A stretch of 64,000 bases of DNA from Cephalotrichum gorgonifer (Eukaryota > Ascomycota > Sordariomycetes > Microascales > Microascaceae): assembly GCA_900312665.1 (NCBI GenBank), contig ONZQ02000018.1, positions 520,264 through 584,263 on the forward strand. The letters are read 5' to 3'. Numbering within the stretch: the first letter of the stretch is position 1; every line of letters starts with the position of its first letter. Shown here piece by piece: positions 11,845 to 25,100 of the stretch. The notes beneath the pieces were generated by a model. It made no database searches, had not been told where the DNA came from, and was given only the letters and a program-made list of their open reading frames with translations. Both the position numbers and the translations under genes were made by a program.

Positions 11845-14800
11845 CTACTCAAACTCCCCAACATCCACCCTCCCAACACTCCAAATCTCCTTCTCGTCCT
11901 CCTGCCCCTCGAGCCCCAGGCTCCCCCCTCCGTCCGCCTCCCTCCTCTCCCTCGCCTGCGCGCCCAGCCTCAGCGCCACCCTCTTGAAGTAATCCGTCAT
12001 GCTCCTCCTCGTGGTGGGAGGCAGGTCCTCCGACCCGGGTCCCGCCATGTACTTCTCGAACAGCCTACCCTCCTCGTCCATGACGTCGAAGAGAGCTACG
12101 AACGACGCCTCGGCCGCCAGCTTGACGGGGATGACGGGGTCGCGGACCGACGCGAACACGGGCGGCGCCAGGAGCGCCACGTGGGGGCGGAGAAGGTCCG
12201 TCGAGCGCGAGAGCGTGCGCAGGAGCACGAGCAGCAGTCGACGCACGTCAGAGGGGTTTCCGGGCGCGACCGACTCGGCTACTACCTGGAGGATCTTCTT
12301 GGTCGTCTCGAAGGGGTGCGGCGTGTCGGAGAGGAGGTACTTGCCCGTTGCGAGGACGGCGTTCTCGGCGATGAAGACCTAAAAGTGGAAAATCATTTCA
12401 TTAGCAACTTTCTCACTCCAACCAACCCGGCACAGAATTGGGGACTTTTTCTCTCTTGCACATACCGTCTTGTTCTTTATGCCGCGGCACAGCAGCTCAG
12501 GTAGGTCGTCCGCCATGGGGCCCTCGAGCAGCACCTTCGGTGACTCCACCAGCACGGCGTTGAGGGCCAGCACCGACGAGCTCGTGAAGTTCGGCGTCAT
12601 GACGCGGTTCTTGACCAGCCCGTTAGCCACATCCTCGGGCACGTTCTTGATCAGCGCCCCCAGCAGCTTCGCGTTCGACACCGTCATCTCGCTGTCGGTC
12701 TCGTCCGCCTCCATGTCGATGAGCGACAGCACGCCCGACCGCGACGCCTCGCCCATGTTCCCGCCCGCCTTGCTGACCACCTCGAACAACGCCTTCAGCA
12801 TCGCCGTCTTCACACCGGGGTCAGACGTCCTGCACCCCGTCACCAGCTCGGCCACCAGCGGGTCGATTCGAGGAGTGTACTTAATGAGCGTGCCCAGCGC
12901 CTTGGCCGCCCGGTTCCGGAGGGCCTCGCTCGACTGGTCTGCGAGCGACTTGGCAAACGTGCGCTGCAGCTGCGGCAGGAACGGCTTCAGGGCCAGTGGC
13001 ATCTTCTCGAGGAGGTTGTTCAGGGCGAGTAGGATGGCCTCCTTGACTTCAGTGGACCGCTCCGACACCACGCGGATGAGCGGACCAGTGATCTGCGTGA
13101 CGAACGGCTTCAGCGAGGCCTCGCTCGTCCGGTCCATGATGTCCGACATGCCCAGCGCCGACTGCGTCCTCTGCTCGGGCGTACCGTACATGAGGCCCTG
13201 CAGGAAGATGGGCAGAATGGCGTTGATACCCTTGGGCAGCTCGAACCCGCGGAGGTTCACCCCCGGTACACCGACGAGCTGCAGCGTGGCGCGCGTAGAC
13301 GGCGCGAGCGCCTCCATCTCCTCCTTCTTCAGCTTCTTGGTAAACTGGGTCAGCGCCCCCCATGCGCCCTTCACCACGGCGGGGTCGCTGTCGTCAAACG
13401 CCGTCAGGAGCGCCCGGATGATATCCTGGTTATACCTCGAGTAGTCGACGTCAGAAAGCTCGAAGAACTTGCCCAGGTGGTGGCCCGCTGCCGCACGGCG
13501 GCGGTGGTCCTCGTGCTTGACGAGCGAGAGCATGACGTTCATGACCGTGTGGAGGCCGTCCATCTCGTCGATCGACAGAATAACCGTGTCGAAGGAGTCT
13601 CCTAGGCCCTGTCTCAGGTCCTCGTCGTCGGTGCTGATTATGTTGTCCAGGAGGGAGTTGATGATGTTCGGGAGACGGCGGTTCATGGCCGGACCGGCGA
13701 CCCGGGAGAGCGAGGCGAGCGCCTTGGCGTTGAATGCCGAGATCGGGGGCGTGATCAGCGTCGGGATGAGGTTCGGCAGGATGACGTTGGAGCGGGTCGT
13801 CTCCGTCAACAGCGTCAGAAGAGCCGACAGAGCGTTATCCGCATTGTCGTCTGACCGCAAGAGGTTGAGTAGGTACGGGAGGACCTGATCGACCGCGCGC
13901 TTCCCGAAGATCTGCTGCAGAGAGTCAAAGGCTTCGGCCGCAGCCTCGCGGACGTCCACATTGGAGTCGGTGAGAGCGGTGCGTACGACGGAGATGAGAG
14001 TCTTTTCGTGCTCCTCGAGGGCCTCCTCGGTAGCAGATGAGATGAGCTCCTTGAGGGCGAGGCAGATACCCTGCTTGGCGTTGATATCTGTTGAGGTCTG
14101 AAGGCCGTCCTCGAGAGTGGGCAGGACGGTCGCCAGCACGCCATCGCCGGCACGGCGGATGAGCTCGCCAAAGGTGTTGCTGGCGATGACCTTTTGCTCC
14201 ATGTTGGTGCTGCCAAGGCGGCGGATAAGGAGGTGCGTGAGGGTCGGGACGAGCTCCTTGAGTGTGCGCGGCGTGGAAACGAGTGCCTTCCACACGGCGA
14301 TGGCCGCCGCGCGCACGGCGCTCGAAGTGTCGCATCGGCAGACGTACAGCGCCGAGAGGATCTTGTTGCGCTTTTCTTCTCCGAGCACCTCCCGGAGTGA
14401 CGAGCCGGCTTCGCGGGCCTTCTCCATCTCCTCCTCGGGATCTTCTTCCGCGTCCCCGTCCTTCTTGGCCGTGATGCCCGTGAGGTTGAACAGGAGGTCT
14501 CCCACGAGCTCCACGGAGCTGAGTCGGATGCGGTAGCTGTCGTCGGCCAGGCCGCGCTCGAGCTCGGGAAGCAGCAGATCGACCGCCTTCATGGCGAAGT
14601 TCTTGACTAGCAGGCGGCCGGCACGCAGGGCCGTCTCGCGGATGGGCTCGACCTCGTCGGCCAGACCGGCAAGGATGGGCGGGATGATCCTCCCGAGGTA
14701 GCCGGCGAAGCTGTTGCCGAAGCAGACGGGGAGGAAGATGAATAGAGACATGAAGCCCTCGCGAACGGCCGGCTTTGAGGACTCGACGTTCTGGAGGATC

Positions 14801-17800
14801 GTCGGCAGCGTCTCCTCCAGACGCGAAGTACCAAGGCCAGCAAGGACCTCGCTGAGCGCCTGGGCGGAGCCGAGGCGGTCGCCCGCGCCGGTGTCCGACT
14901 TGAGGGTCTGCATGAGACCGGGGATGAGATCGGGAAGGGCGTCCTCGCCGAGCTTCTCCACGAGAGACCCGAGAGCCCTGGAGGCGGTGGCACGGGTCGT
15001 GGGAACGGGGTCTACGGCGGCTATCTTTAGGCCAGCAACCAATACGGGCAGGTGGCTAATCAGGTCCCTCCTTTCCGTCAGGTGGGCAAGACTGCCAATA
15101 ACCTGTGCTGCCTTCCGCTTGGTGGCCGAACGGCTATCAAGACCACGCTGGAGGATGCGCGTGACGAGCGCCAGCGAGGGAGCGTCCAGGTAATGGACGA
15201 AGTGGATCTTAATGAGGACATCCAGCGCCTCGTCCGTGTACTTGGTCGGATCGCTGAGGGCCTTGAGGAGGATGCTGACGACGTTCTTAACCTCGGGGTT
15301 GGTGATGACCTCGCCGAAGCGCTTCAACGCCTTGTTCGCCGCGCCACGCACCTCCTTGTGACTGTCGTTAAGGACGGCAGTGAGCGGCGGGATGATTTCG
15401 GGCAAGCTCTGGGCGAGTTGTTGGGGGTCGAGGTAGGCCATGGCGCCGAGCAAGTCGCACGCACCCCTCTTGCTGCGCCACTGCTGCTCGTCTAACCCCT
15501 CTAGCAACGTGGGCAGGATCTTCTTCACTCCGTACGAGCTCAGCTTCGCGAAGCAGGCCTTCGCCGCCTCTAGGGCGGCGTCACGAACGTTGGAGTTGGA
15601 GTCGCCGAAGCCGGTGAGCAGCTGAGGGACGATTCCGATGACGTAGGGTTCGAAAATCCTGCCGAGAATCATGGAGAGGAGCTCGTACGAAAGGAGTGCC
15701 GACTCTCTCTGGCTGGAATCCTTCTTGTTCTCCATCGCCCCCTTGAGTGTGCTCATGATTCGGTACTCCCGAAGCGCGCCGATGCCCTTGCCCTTAACGA
15801 GGCCCGCAAGACCATACGCTGCGCCGCGCTGGGAGGCGAACGACTTGGATGTCATCAGGGTCTCCATTACCTGCTCAAAGTAGGTTGAAGACTTGGGTCC
15901 GTAAGCTACCACTAGAGGCGGCAAGCACTCTGCGATGGCGTACTGGACGGCCTCGGAGGGGGTGCTGAGCGTAGCAATAAGCCTGTCGATGACCACTGGC
16001 AGCTTGGAGTCTCCCGGGCTCAAGTGTCGGGCCAGGGCGCCGTACATGATGACAACGGCCTCGTTCACGCGGTCAGCCGCCTCGGTGCCCTTATCCGGGG
16101 CTTCGAGCGTGCTCTCAAACGCCGTCATCAACTTTTCCAGTATCCCCTTTCCGTGGAGGTCGATAATTCGGTTGGCTGCCTCGAGCATTTCGGACCGAAC
16201 GGCGCCGTTCTGGTCGCCGAGGGGGCCATTCTCGATGAGGAACTGGAAGAGGGGATCGAGCTGAGACTTGGACAAGTACGGTGCCAGTTCCCTGAAGGCT
16301 CCCGCGAGGCCGTGGCGACTCTCCCAGGGATCCGACAGGTCCATCTTGATCGGCATGCCGTATTCGTCCAGCTTTTGGACGCGCGGCTTGGCGAGCTCGG
16401 TATACGCGTGCTTGAGCTTCTCTAGGACCTTGTCTAGCGTAGATACGTGACTGCTGACGGCCTCCGCTAGTGACCTAGCTGCCGACCTCCGTAGCTGGGC
16501 ATCCTTGCTCTCTAGGTACGGTAGCATCTTGAAGGGAACGTCCGCGGACACCGAGAAGTTGCTCTCCTCCCAGATTTCCAGCCCAAGTGCCCGGTTTTCG
16601 TCCTCATCGTCGTGGGCAGCAAGCCAGATCTCGTCAGAGAAGTCCAACTCACTCATGTCAACCTCGGAGCTGATCGATTGCAGTACAGCGGTCCGCACGG
16701 ACGTCTGGGGAACGATGGCACCCTTGGCGAGAACAGAAATCTCATCGACGCTCATCGTCGGCGCCGCGCAGCGACAGATATCGGCGAAGCAGTCCTTAAT
16801 GAGCTTGTAATGTAGCGAGTACCGCTGCATGGCATCGATGAGCACCTCTATGATCTCGGACCTAGGCACGGCCTCATCGCTGCACACGCCGGAGTGGAAT
16901 GCCAACACCTCGATGGCCAGGACAATGTTGGCATCTTTGTCGTCGTCTGTCGCACCCACGCCACCGGTGCGGAGAGTGTGGAGAAGCAACGGGACCATAT
17001 ACACGAAAGATACCGTATCGAATGGACGCTGCTCCCCCGCGAACCGCAGCCTGTAGAGGATTCTCGTCACCAGGTCTTCGACGGGTTCCTGCGTGAGCTC
17101 TGCTGGGATTGACGAGACACCCATCGCGCGCAGCGTAGCCACTCCAACGAACGGTCTGGTAGGGCCTAGGCGGTTGGTGATCCTCTCGGAGCAGGATATG
17201 AAGGCCTTGGGGGCGGAATCACCCGTAATTAGGCAGGCACCCGCGTTAATGGCTCCAAGCAACGAGCTTATCGCAGGCCAGAGCCACATGAGGTCCTCAG
17301 TTGGCGGGCCCGTTGCCAGGCTGCGGGTTATGCCAATGCCCCGTTCCAGCTTGGCAACCTTTCCACGAACAGACTCCCTAATAGCTGCTTCCTTCTTCAG
17401 TTGGGCTTTGACTTTGGCGGCGTCATCGGCAGATAGCTTCTTCTCCTGGCCCTTCTTCGATGCCAACTGGGCTCTCAACTCCTCTTCCCACATCAAGATA
17501 TCGTAGTCCTTGGCGTTCTTATTGGGGACCACGTTCTGGGACTTCTTGGCAAGGATGTCCACGAAGGCGGTTCCCTCTGGGGTCTTGTAGATAGCAGCTT
17601 CGACGGGCCCGACATTGTCCAACTGGGCAGAGTCCAGATCATCCTTTATCAAAGCCACAATCCGCGGGGTCATCGTGGGAGGTGCGACAAAAGCAAGCTC
17701 GGCAGCAGCCTTGAAGGCAGCCTCCTTGGCCTTGGTTGACTAGAGGCATGTTAGCGTTAGACACTCATGGGCACATGTAGTATCCGTGAATAGTGTGTGT

Positions 17801-20262
17801 GTGTGGTTGGGGGGGGGGGGGGGGGTTAGGTATAACGCAGGCNNNNNNNNNNNNNNNNNNNNGGGGGGGGTAGAGTAACGCAGGCAGTACCTCTTGTGTA
17901 ACGGACGTGGCTTGTACGATATGATCAAGCAGGGAGTCCTCATGCTGCCTGGCAAGATCGCCGGGATCCCTATCGGCCTTGAGGCAAAGGTCAATCCATC
18001 CAGCGCCACCAACTAGGTCAGGACGTCCTAGCACCACTAGAGAACACAGTTGATTGTCTAAATGCTCTGTGTCAGGCTCCTGTCCTAGGGCCGTGACAGC
18101 TTCGGGGCTCAGGCATATGCTCTTCAGCACGGGATGAAGAGCATCTTCCTCGGACTTGGATATAACAGCGGCGCTCTCCTTGTCAGCGAGCTCAACGGCT
18201 TTTAGCCAGTGCCATATCCCGTCGATAATAAGACTGGAAACTGTGGCCGGGTCGGAGGCGTAGATGGCAGATAGTTTTTCCCTCGTTTCCTTCGCAGCTT
18301 TAGAGTTGACGCTGGATGAGCAGGCAAGGAAAATGACTCCCTCAGCCCAGGCGAGTGCAGAGCTCCGAGGCATTCCCTTTAAAATGGCATTCGGAAGGAG
18401 GAGTAGAGCGCGGCCCAGCCAGCGGAATTCGTCCTCGGCCGTGATCTTACTGTAAATTCGGGGGTTGAGAAGGAACGACGGCTTGGGCTCAACGGCAAGA
18501 CACTGCTTGGGGATGGATACCTTCGAGAGGGCCGACTTGACGGCGGAGCTTTCCACGCGGCCTTCGAGCCAGGGCGCAACGGCGACGATAATGTAGCCCG
18601 ACACGACAATCCCGCCTTGCGCCGCAGAGAGGGGGTTAGCTATCACCTCGTTGTAAGACTCTAGTAGCTTCGGCAGTGTCGCCTCGGCGAATGGACCAAC
18701 AGCCTTCGCCAGGTTGTCGTCCTCCATGGCGGCACTGAACACCTGCCCAGTTCGCAGGATCCACGTCCTCCGCAACGGTAGCTTCTTATCTGCTAGGCCC
18801 TTGACGAACGCGTCTAGGACAGCTTTGGGGACATCTAGGGAGAGGCGTATGCAGCAGCTTGCAAGGGTTGCCGTCTCGGCCTGCAGACATAGCTCGTTGC
18901 CCTCCTTGGCAACAACGGTCGCCAGTGCGGAGGCAACCTGCTCAACCTTGGCATGGGAGTAAGGCGCCTGTTCTAGCATCTGAGCATGCAATAGCCTCTG
19001 ATCGACAGATGGAATCTTGCCGGACTTGAGGGGTACTAGGACCTCGTCGAGAGCCTGGTCCAGGGAAGGGCTGGGCTGGGCCTTGGAACATAGCGCGGCG
19101 AAGGAGGAGGCGACACCAGCTCGAACGGCGGGGCTGGAGGATTTCGCTCCGGAGAGTATGGGCTTCAGGAGGTTCTTGGCGAGGATCTCGGAGAGGTCAA
19201 AGGACTTGGGGAGCGACTGGACGAGAGGTACCAGGACGTCGCAGAGAACCACCTCGGGCGCACGTAGTAAGCTCTTCTCGAGCGACGGCACGATCTCCTG
19301 GCGTATGTCGTCAAGGGACGCGAAGTCCATGAAGAAGTCGGTAAAGGCGGCGGCGATGTGTTTCGGGACGGATGTCCGGGAGCTGATGACCTCTCTCGAG
19401 AAGAAGGAGAGGTACTGGCTCTTCTGGGTTACCAGGACCGCCTGGGCCTGGGGAATACGCGACGACACGCCGGCGATGATACCGAGGTAAGGGGCGTTCC
19501 TCGAGGTAGGTTGGCCCCCCTTGGCTGTCAGCAGCGAGACGGCGTCCTTCAGCGACTGCTCGGCGCGAGAGCCCTCCTGGCCAAGGAGCTTCCTGAGGCC
19601 GCGGCGGGTGATGATAATGGCGGAGTGGGAGACTCCGGGCTTCGAGGTGGGGCCGAGACATATCTCCAGAACGAGGGCGTGAGCCTGGACGATCTGCGGG
19701 CCGAACCGTTCCCACTGGGGGGTCTCGGCGAGGTGCTGGGTGAGGATACTGCACCACTCAACGAGAACGAAGGCGACGGTCGCAGCGATGCCCGGCCTGG
19801 CGCACTCTCGGGCCAGGGCGGCGACGAAGGGGGCAAATATGTCGGGGTCAAGGCCGTTGGATATTATGGACACGAGACACTCCTGCACGGCGCGGCGGGA
19901 GGGGCGGTCCTGGTAGGAGCTGTGAGTCCAGAAGAGGACTTGGAGGAGGGACTTCACCGCCGCAGGATCGAGATCTAGATTACCGGCCAGCACTTGGTTA
20001 GTTCAATACACCTTTGACTTGTCGTTGCGGGAAGATATATTGCACAGCTGGGCGCCAGGGCGTGGGGAGCTCGGGGAGGACGATAGGCGTTGGGAAGTGG
20101 AGCGGGCAACGATAGGGGCGATTCTTGTGCACCTTTGGAGGCGATTCTCTCGTCAATTGATCGCAGCTGGGCCAAGCGAAGAGAGGTCGAGGACGACATC
20201 AAGGCGGTCCGCGCCGCAGCCATGTCAATGGCGGCGGGGCCGTTCGCTGTGGACTCGGCCAT
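11845..20262 (-). CDS. GCN1: GCN1, activator of the eIF2-alpha kinase Gcn2
   Basis: Exons (minus): 20262-20133, 19992-17891, 17739-12466 and 12378-11845; phases agree and predict about 2,679 residues (yeast GCN1 is about 2,670). The start MAESTANGPA is chosen over an upstream in-frame ATG at 20412 because the longer leader is low in complexity. The protein is almost wholly HEAT repeats. The N-terminal third includes LLQVLFWTHSSYQDRPSRRAV, the central part is eEF3-like (helices such as ALKALSDPTKYTDEAL and VVGTIPTTRATASRALGSLVEKLG-like repeats), and the C-terminal repeats follow. It sits on ribosomes, binds the RWD domain of Gcn2, and passes on the uncharged-tRNA signal in general amino-acid control. 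The first splice (donor GTGCAC) is the weakest. The second intron contains an assembly gap of 20 Ns, but the exons on either side remain in phase. Confidence 0.93.
17809..17825 (+). repeat. Homopolymer G17 (poly-C on the GCN1 sense strand)
   Basis: Seventeen consecutive G on plus, inside the GCN1 intron 17740-17890 and just left of the assembly gap. It reads as C17 in the GCN1 transcript. Confidence 0.85.
17843..17862. other. Assembly gap (20 Ns) in a GCN1 intron
   Basis: Twenty Ns, of arbitrary length. The left flank (poly-G, then ttaggtataacgcaggc) and right flank (poly-G, then tagagtaacgcaggcag) are near copies, sharing TAACGCAGGC after a G run. The two contig ends may therefore overlap rather than be separated by unknown sequence. 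The GCN1 reading frame is not affected. Confidence 0.95.
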
Positions 20263-22108
20263 GGTGAACGACCCGGAGCGGGGAGTAGGTAATGGGGAGG
20301 AGGTACGGGGGATCGGGTGTCGAAGTTCAGATGGTGTCTGATTGGGGCATCGGGGGCGAGCGTCGTCGTCGTGGTTGACACGTTGGTCTTGAGACACGAC
20401 GGAAGGAGTCAAGACGGGAGGTTTTGGTGGGTTTGGCGTAGGATGACTTCGTCAGAGTAGAGAGGACCGCGGAAATTCGACGCCAAAGCAAAGTCGAGGT
20501 TGATGTCCCACCCAAGTTTGGCAGGAAGGAGCCTGCCCCACCAAGTCTGAGCGTTAGACTAGAAGGGTACTTGTACTTGGGCTATTAGTGTGATGTTCTT
20601 GGTGTTTCTTTGAGGTCGAGGTTCGAAGTGGCAGCGATTAAGTATAGCATATGGCAGGATGGGACTTTGACGATATCACTTGCTTATCCATGCGACGGAA
20701 GTATATTCAAAAAGAAAAGGGAAAATGAAAGCCGGATGAAGTCACTACTGGGAACGCACGAACTACACACGACTTTTTAGCCACGTTACTTAGAATTCTG
20801 GAGCTAACAAGGGGACGAAGGAGCTTTCCAGATCTCCAGGATTACGAGTAATACGGGCAATAGAGGGCAAGGGGTTAGAATCTCCAGACTCTGGTGGCAG
20901 GCCGGATGAGTCAGTGTGAGTCGGAATCGGTTGCGAAGTCGTGAAGCTCTTTTGTGGGCCGCACGAGACCACACGACAGGCAGAGCGCCAGAACTGGGAA
21001 AAAGGTTTTGGCCTGCCACCCAACCCATGCTCATGTTGTGCGCAGGCAATGGAGCCACAAATTTTCAGGGCCTGGGACGGGAGGGGCCCTGGACAGCAGC
21101 CACGACCATGCATGGCGGGGTTCTCGACTTGGCGAATCAGAGACGGCGTGCCCCTCCTTGGGCTGGTGTTGGGGAGAGAAGCTGTGTCGAGTAGGTGCGG
21201 CCCACCCAGTACCTCCCTGGGTACCTCGGTACTTGGGTACTTGAGTACTTCTAGGTAGAACTGCTCGTCCATGCCTGTTATCCATTGTATGGATTGATGA
21301 ATCTAATACCTGACTCTGCACGTCTAGGGTGGTGGCGTTTGGCCCTCTCTGCCTACATGCACACTGACAAGACCGGAACCGTAGTACGCATACTTCCTTT
21401 CTTTGGCAAGTACCATACTTCGTATGGTGGGGCAGATATGGGAGAAACTTCCAGTGAAAGAACCGTCTGATCCACTTCTCCAGCCCAGCCATTGGCCAAT
21501 CCTTACTTCCATGGTACTTCCATGTACGGAGTGACTCTCACTGCTCCAGGTCACTGACTCTACATCTACGAGTAGTGCTACGAGTAGTATCATCTCCGTC
21601 TCTGACACCATCACTACGAGCAGATATCACCACGCCTACTATCTTTCCCGGCTAGCGACCAAGGGAACCTCTGCCTTGCAAGCTCCTCTCCAGCGTGAGC
21701 CGTTCGTTGGATACCCGGGAGTAGGCAAGCAGCGACAACCTATAACCCGTGGGAAAATTGGATACTCTTGACACCATAACCTACCATATATCCAAAGATC
21801 GAAAAATTGCAAGGGCATATTCCCGCGAACGCCGACCCAGATTTGCCAGAGCACACATGGTGAACGAGCCTGGGTTCCTGATTCTGGTCATCTACAAGTA
21901 CGGATACGAGTACTTGTAGTGCGTGGGGTTGGTTCGACTTCACAGAGCGGAGCTCGAGATCGTCGCCCCACGACCTTGCTCTAGCCCAACGTCATCGGCA
22001 CTCACTCACCATCCCTACAACTGAAACTGAAATTAAAGATATATCACTTAATATTATCCTTACATCTTCTCATACCTCGTCCCGTCACCCCTCACACTTC
22101 AAACAGCC
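20263..22108. other. Divergent intergenic region, GCN1 / helicase
   Basis: About 1.8 kb shared upstream region of GCN1 (-) and the RNA helicase (+). No gene is supported; overlapping frames at 20.9-21.3 kb code on both strands without any recognisable family. It contains a series of GTAC-based short repeats (about 21219-21258, 21566-21589) and the perfect inverted repeat at 21892-21919. Confidence 0.6.
21892..21919. repeat. Perfect 10-bp inverted repeat
   Basis: Arms CTACAAGTAC (21892-21901) and GTACTTGTAG (21910-21919) are exact reverse complements, separated by the 8-nt loop ggatacga. It lies about 190 bp upstream of the helicase start codon and could be a dimeric protein-binding site or a hairpin. 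Confidence 0.9.
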
Positions 22109-25100
22109 ATGGCCGGGAACAAGAAGAAAAAGAAGCCCGCCTCCAATCCTGCCCGCGGCTTCGCCACCACCTCCATTGCCTCGACCAAGCCCCGTGTTGA
22201 GGAAGAATCGGATGTTCCAAAGTCTGACACTACGGGGCCTACTCCCACCCCGGGCCCGGGAGGAGCCTCCGCGGCCGCCACGCCCAACCCGAAAGGCGGT
22301 CCCTCCGCAGGTCCAGCTCAGCCGGCTCTATCACCCGAGGAGTTCGAGAAGCAGCTGGAAGAGTCCGAGCTCCAGCTTCTCGTAGAGAAGCACGCTCCCA
22401 AGGTGAAGCGCGATGCCCAACGCCAGAAGACCCGCCTGGTGACCGACCGTCGCATCCAGAGATCCGGCGCCGACGCCATCAACTGCCCCAAGTGGCTACC
22501 CCCGGACATCATGGACGAGATCCTGGACCTTATTCAGGCCGAGAGTCGCTATGCTTCTGCTAGTATGGCTTCGGAAGTGTCGTCTAACAACTCCTCCGGG
22601 AAGATGCTCCCCGAGGAGGACCTGACCATGAGGCTGTGGAGCCTCCAGCATGCCCTGGTTGGAGCTGGTATCCCGGAAAGCCGCGTGCGGGAGGCCGTCG
22701 CCCATGTCCTAAATATCTCTCCCAACATTCCGTCCGCGTCGAAGGATACGCTGTGGGGGCTAGAGGAGGCCCTGGACTGGCTTGCTAAGGAGTGCCCGCC
22801 GGAGGAGCTCCCTCCGTACGATGGAAGAGGACGACAGGGTCCTAAGCCCATAGGTACGCCGATGAAGTCTCGGCTTATGTATCCAGCCATCCTGGGCAAT
22901 TGACGGCGGTGACTAACAACGGACGTAGAGGAACCCGAGGAACTGGAAGAAGAGCCCGAGAAGAAGGGTTCGAAATCTAACGGCACGTCAACGCCTTCCC
23001 GAAAGGGCGGCGGTCCCAGGCCCAAAAAGAAGCCCGTGGTGGTCTGTGACAGTGACATTGAGCCCGATGATCTCATGCCGGAATACCTGAAGGCTAAGAC
23101 GAGACTCTTTGAGCTTGAGCGGCCGTTCCAGGACGCCAAGAAGGGCGGGAAGAAACAGGCAAAGCCCTCCCCCGCGCCGACCGCCACCGAGGACGAGGAG
23201 ATGGAAATGGCCAAACTACGAGCCCGGATCGAGAGGATTGAGAAAGACGTGCTCTTCTACAGAGAACTCGGGGAGCACGAGTGGAAGACCAGGCGGATTG
23301 CGTTAGAGAAGGACTTCATCGCCTCACGGAAGGAGGAGTCCAAGCCACCGCCACCGGAGCCGAGCACCTCCTCACCTGCGGTGGAACCCGACCTGCCCGA
23401 TACTGCCGGGGATGCCGGCGCCGGGTCCGATGGCGACATCAACCTAGAGGCCGAAAGGATGGCGGCCGAGATCCTCGCGCAGAACGATTCTGACGATTCC
23501 GATGGGGGACTGGGCGAGATGTTTGCAAGTCTCCCCGTGACGGAAGTCGACGCGGTGACCGGAAAGTCCAATACCGTGGTTAATAATGCCGATGGATCCA
23601 AACTTTTCATTAGAGATTTCGCCAAGTGGGCTGGCGTTAGTCCTCTGCGTGTTCTGGAAGAAGCATGCCGTTCACGGTATGTTACTTGTTCCCTTACGAG
23701 CTGACGTTGGCAGTGAGACCTCTATTATCTGTACTAACACAAAGTCACCAATCACAGAGATTCTTCCGTAAAGCTGACCTATAAACTGGTTTCTGATGTC
23801 CCCTTTGCCAACCGCCACATGGTCACTATCGACTGGAAGAAGCCCCAGGAAATATTTGCGGACCAAATGGTACCTGAGATCAGCGTCTCAGTGTCCCCAT
23901 CCCGGACCAAGCTCACCATGGTTGGCGTTGCCACGCCGGACAAGACAAAGTCCGAGGCCTACATCGCTACCTACGCCCTATTCCACATCTTTGGTGGCTC
24001 GACCAAGGAAGACAAGGTGTTCCTCCGGCTTCCACCGGTGTGGAGGGACCTGTACACCGAGTATTCAGAGATCCGAAAGGACCAGCTCGATGCCGCCGAC
24101 AGGGCTGAGGTCCGCGACCTGCGAGCCCTCGTGAGACAGAGGCGGGACCAGGAGCTGGAGGACGGCGTCATTCTACAGGGGTTCAGGGGCCGGGTCGCTG
24201 CCCGGCAGCCCGATAGTAGTAAGGACGACTCGAGCCAGGAGAGGGGGATGTCGATCCGCATGTCGGAAGACCATCTGCGGGGGATATGGGCTGCAAAGAG
24301 CAGCACCAAGAAGTTCCAAACCATGCTTGTACGGCTCGGTCCCTCCTTCAGGTGGCCTTGAAATTTACTAACCGCTGGGTAGCAATCTCGGAGTCAACTC
24401 CCTATGTGGGCCTTCAAATCCAAGGTGATCGAGACCATCGATAATAACCAGGTTGTTATTCTCTGTGGAGAGACCGGATGGTGGGTTCCGATACACGATA
24501 CTAGCCCTCGCATGCATGGATACTAACTAACGTGTCAACCACAGCGGCAAGAGTACTCAGCTCCCGTCGTTCATACTCGAACACCAGCTCTCCCTCGGAA
24601 AGCACTGCAAGATCTACTGTGCCGAGCCCCGCCGTATCTCAGCCGTGTCCCTGGCACGCCGCGTCAGCGAGGAGCTTGGCGAGAACCGAGGCGACATCGG
24701 CACGAACCGGTCCCTCGTGGGTTACTCAATCCGGCTGGAGTCCAACACGTCCCGGGAGACCCGGCTGGTGTACGCAACAACGGGTATTGTGATGCGTATG
24801 CTCGAAGGGTCCAACGACCTCAGCGAGATAACCCATTTGGTGCTCGATGAGGTGCACGAGCGGACGATCGACAGCGACTTCTTGCTCATCGTCCTCAAGA
24901 AGCTCATGAAGCGCCGGCCGGACCTCAAGGTGGTCCTCATGTCTGCCACCGTGGACGCGGACCGGTTCTCAAATTACCTCGACGGCGCTCCCATCCTCGA
25001 GGTTCCGGGACGGACCTTCCCAGTTCAGACACAGTACCTGGAGGACGCAGTCGAGCTCACGGGGTACCAGGTGGGCGACGGGGCCAAGAACGTCCGGATG

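Noticed and set aside
17765..18012. Frames running through the Ns with poly-Pro tails
   Set aside because: Artefact of translating the poly-G and N gap inside an intron.
20262..20412. Upstream ATG at 20412 as the GCN1 start
   Set aside because: The extra 50 residues are low in complexity and the ATG at 20262 begins a typical GCN1 N-terminus; kept only as an alternative.
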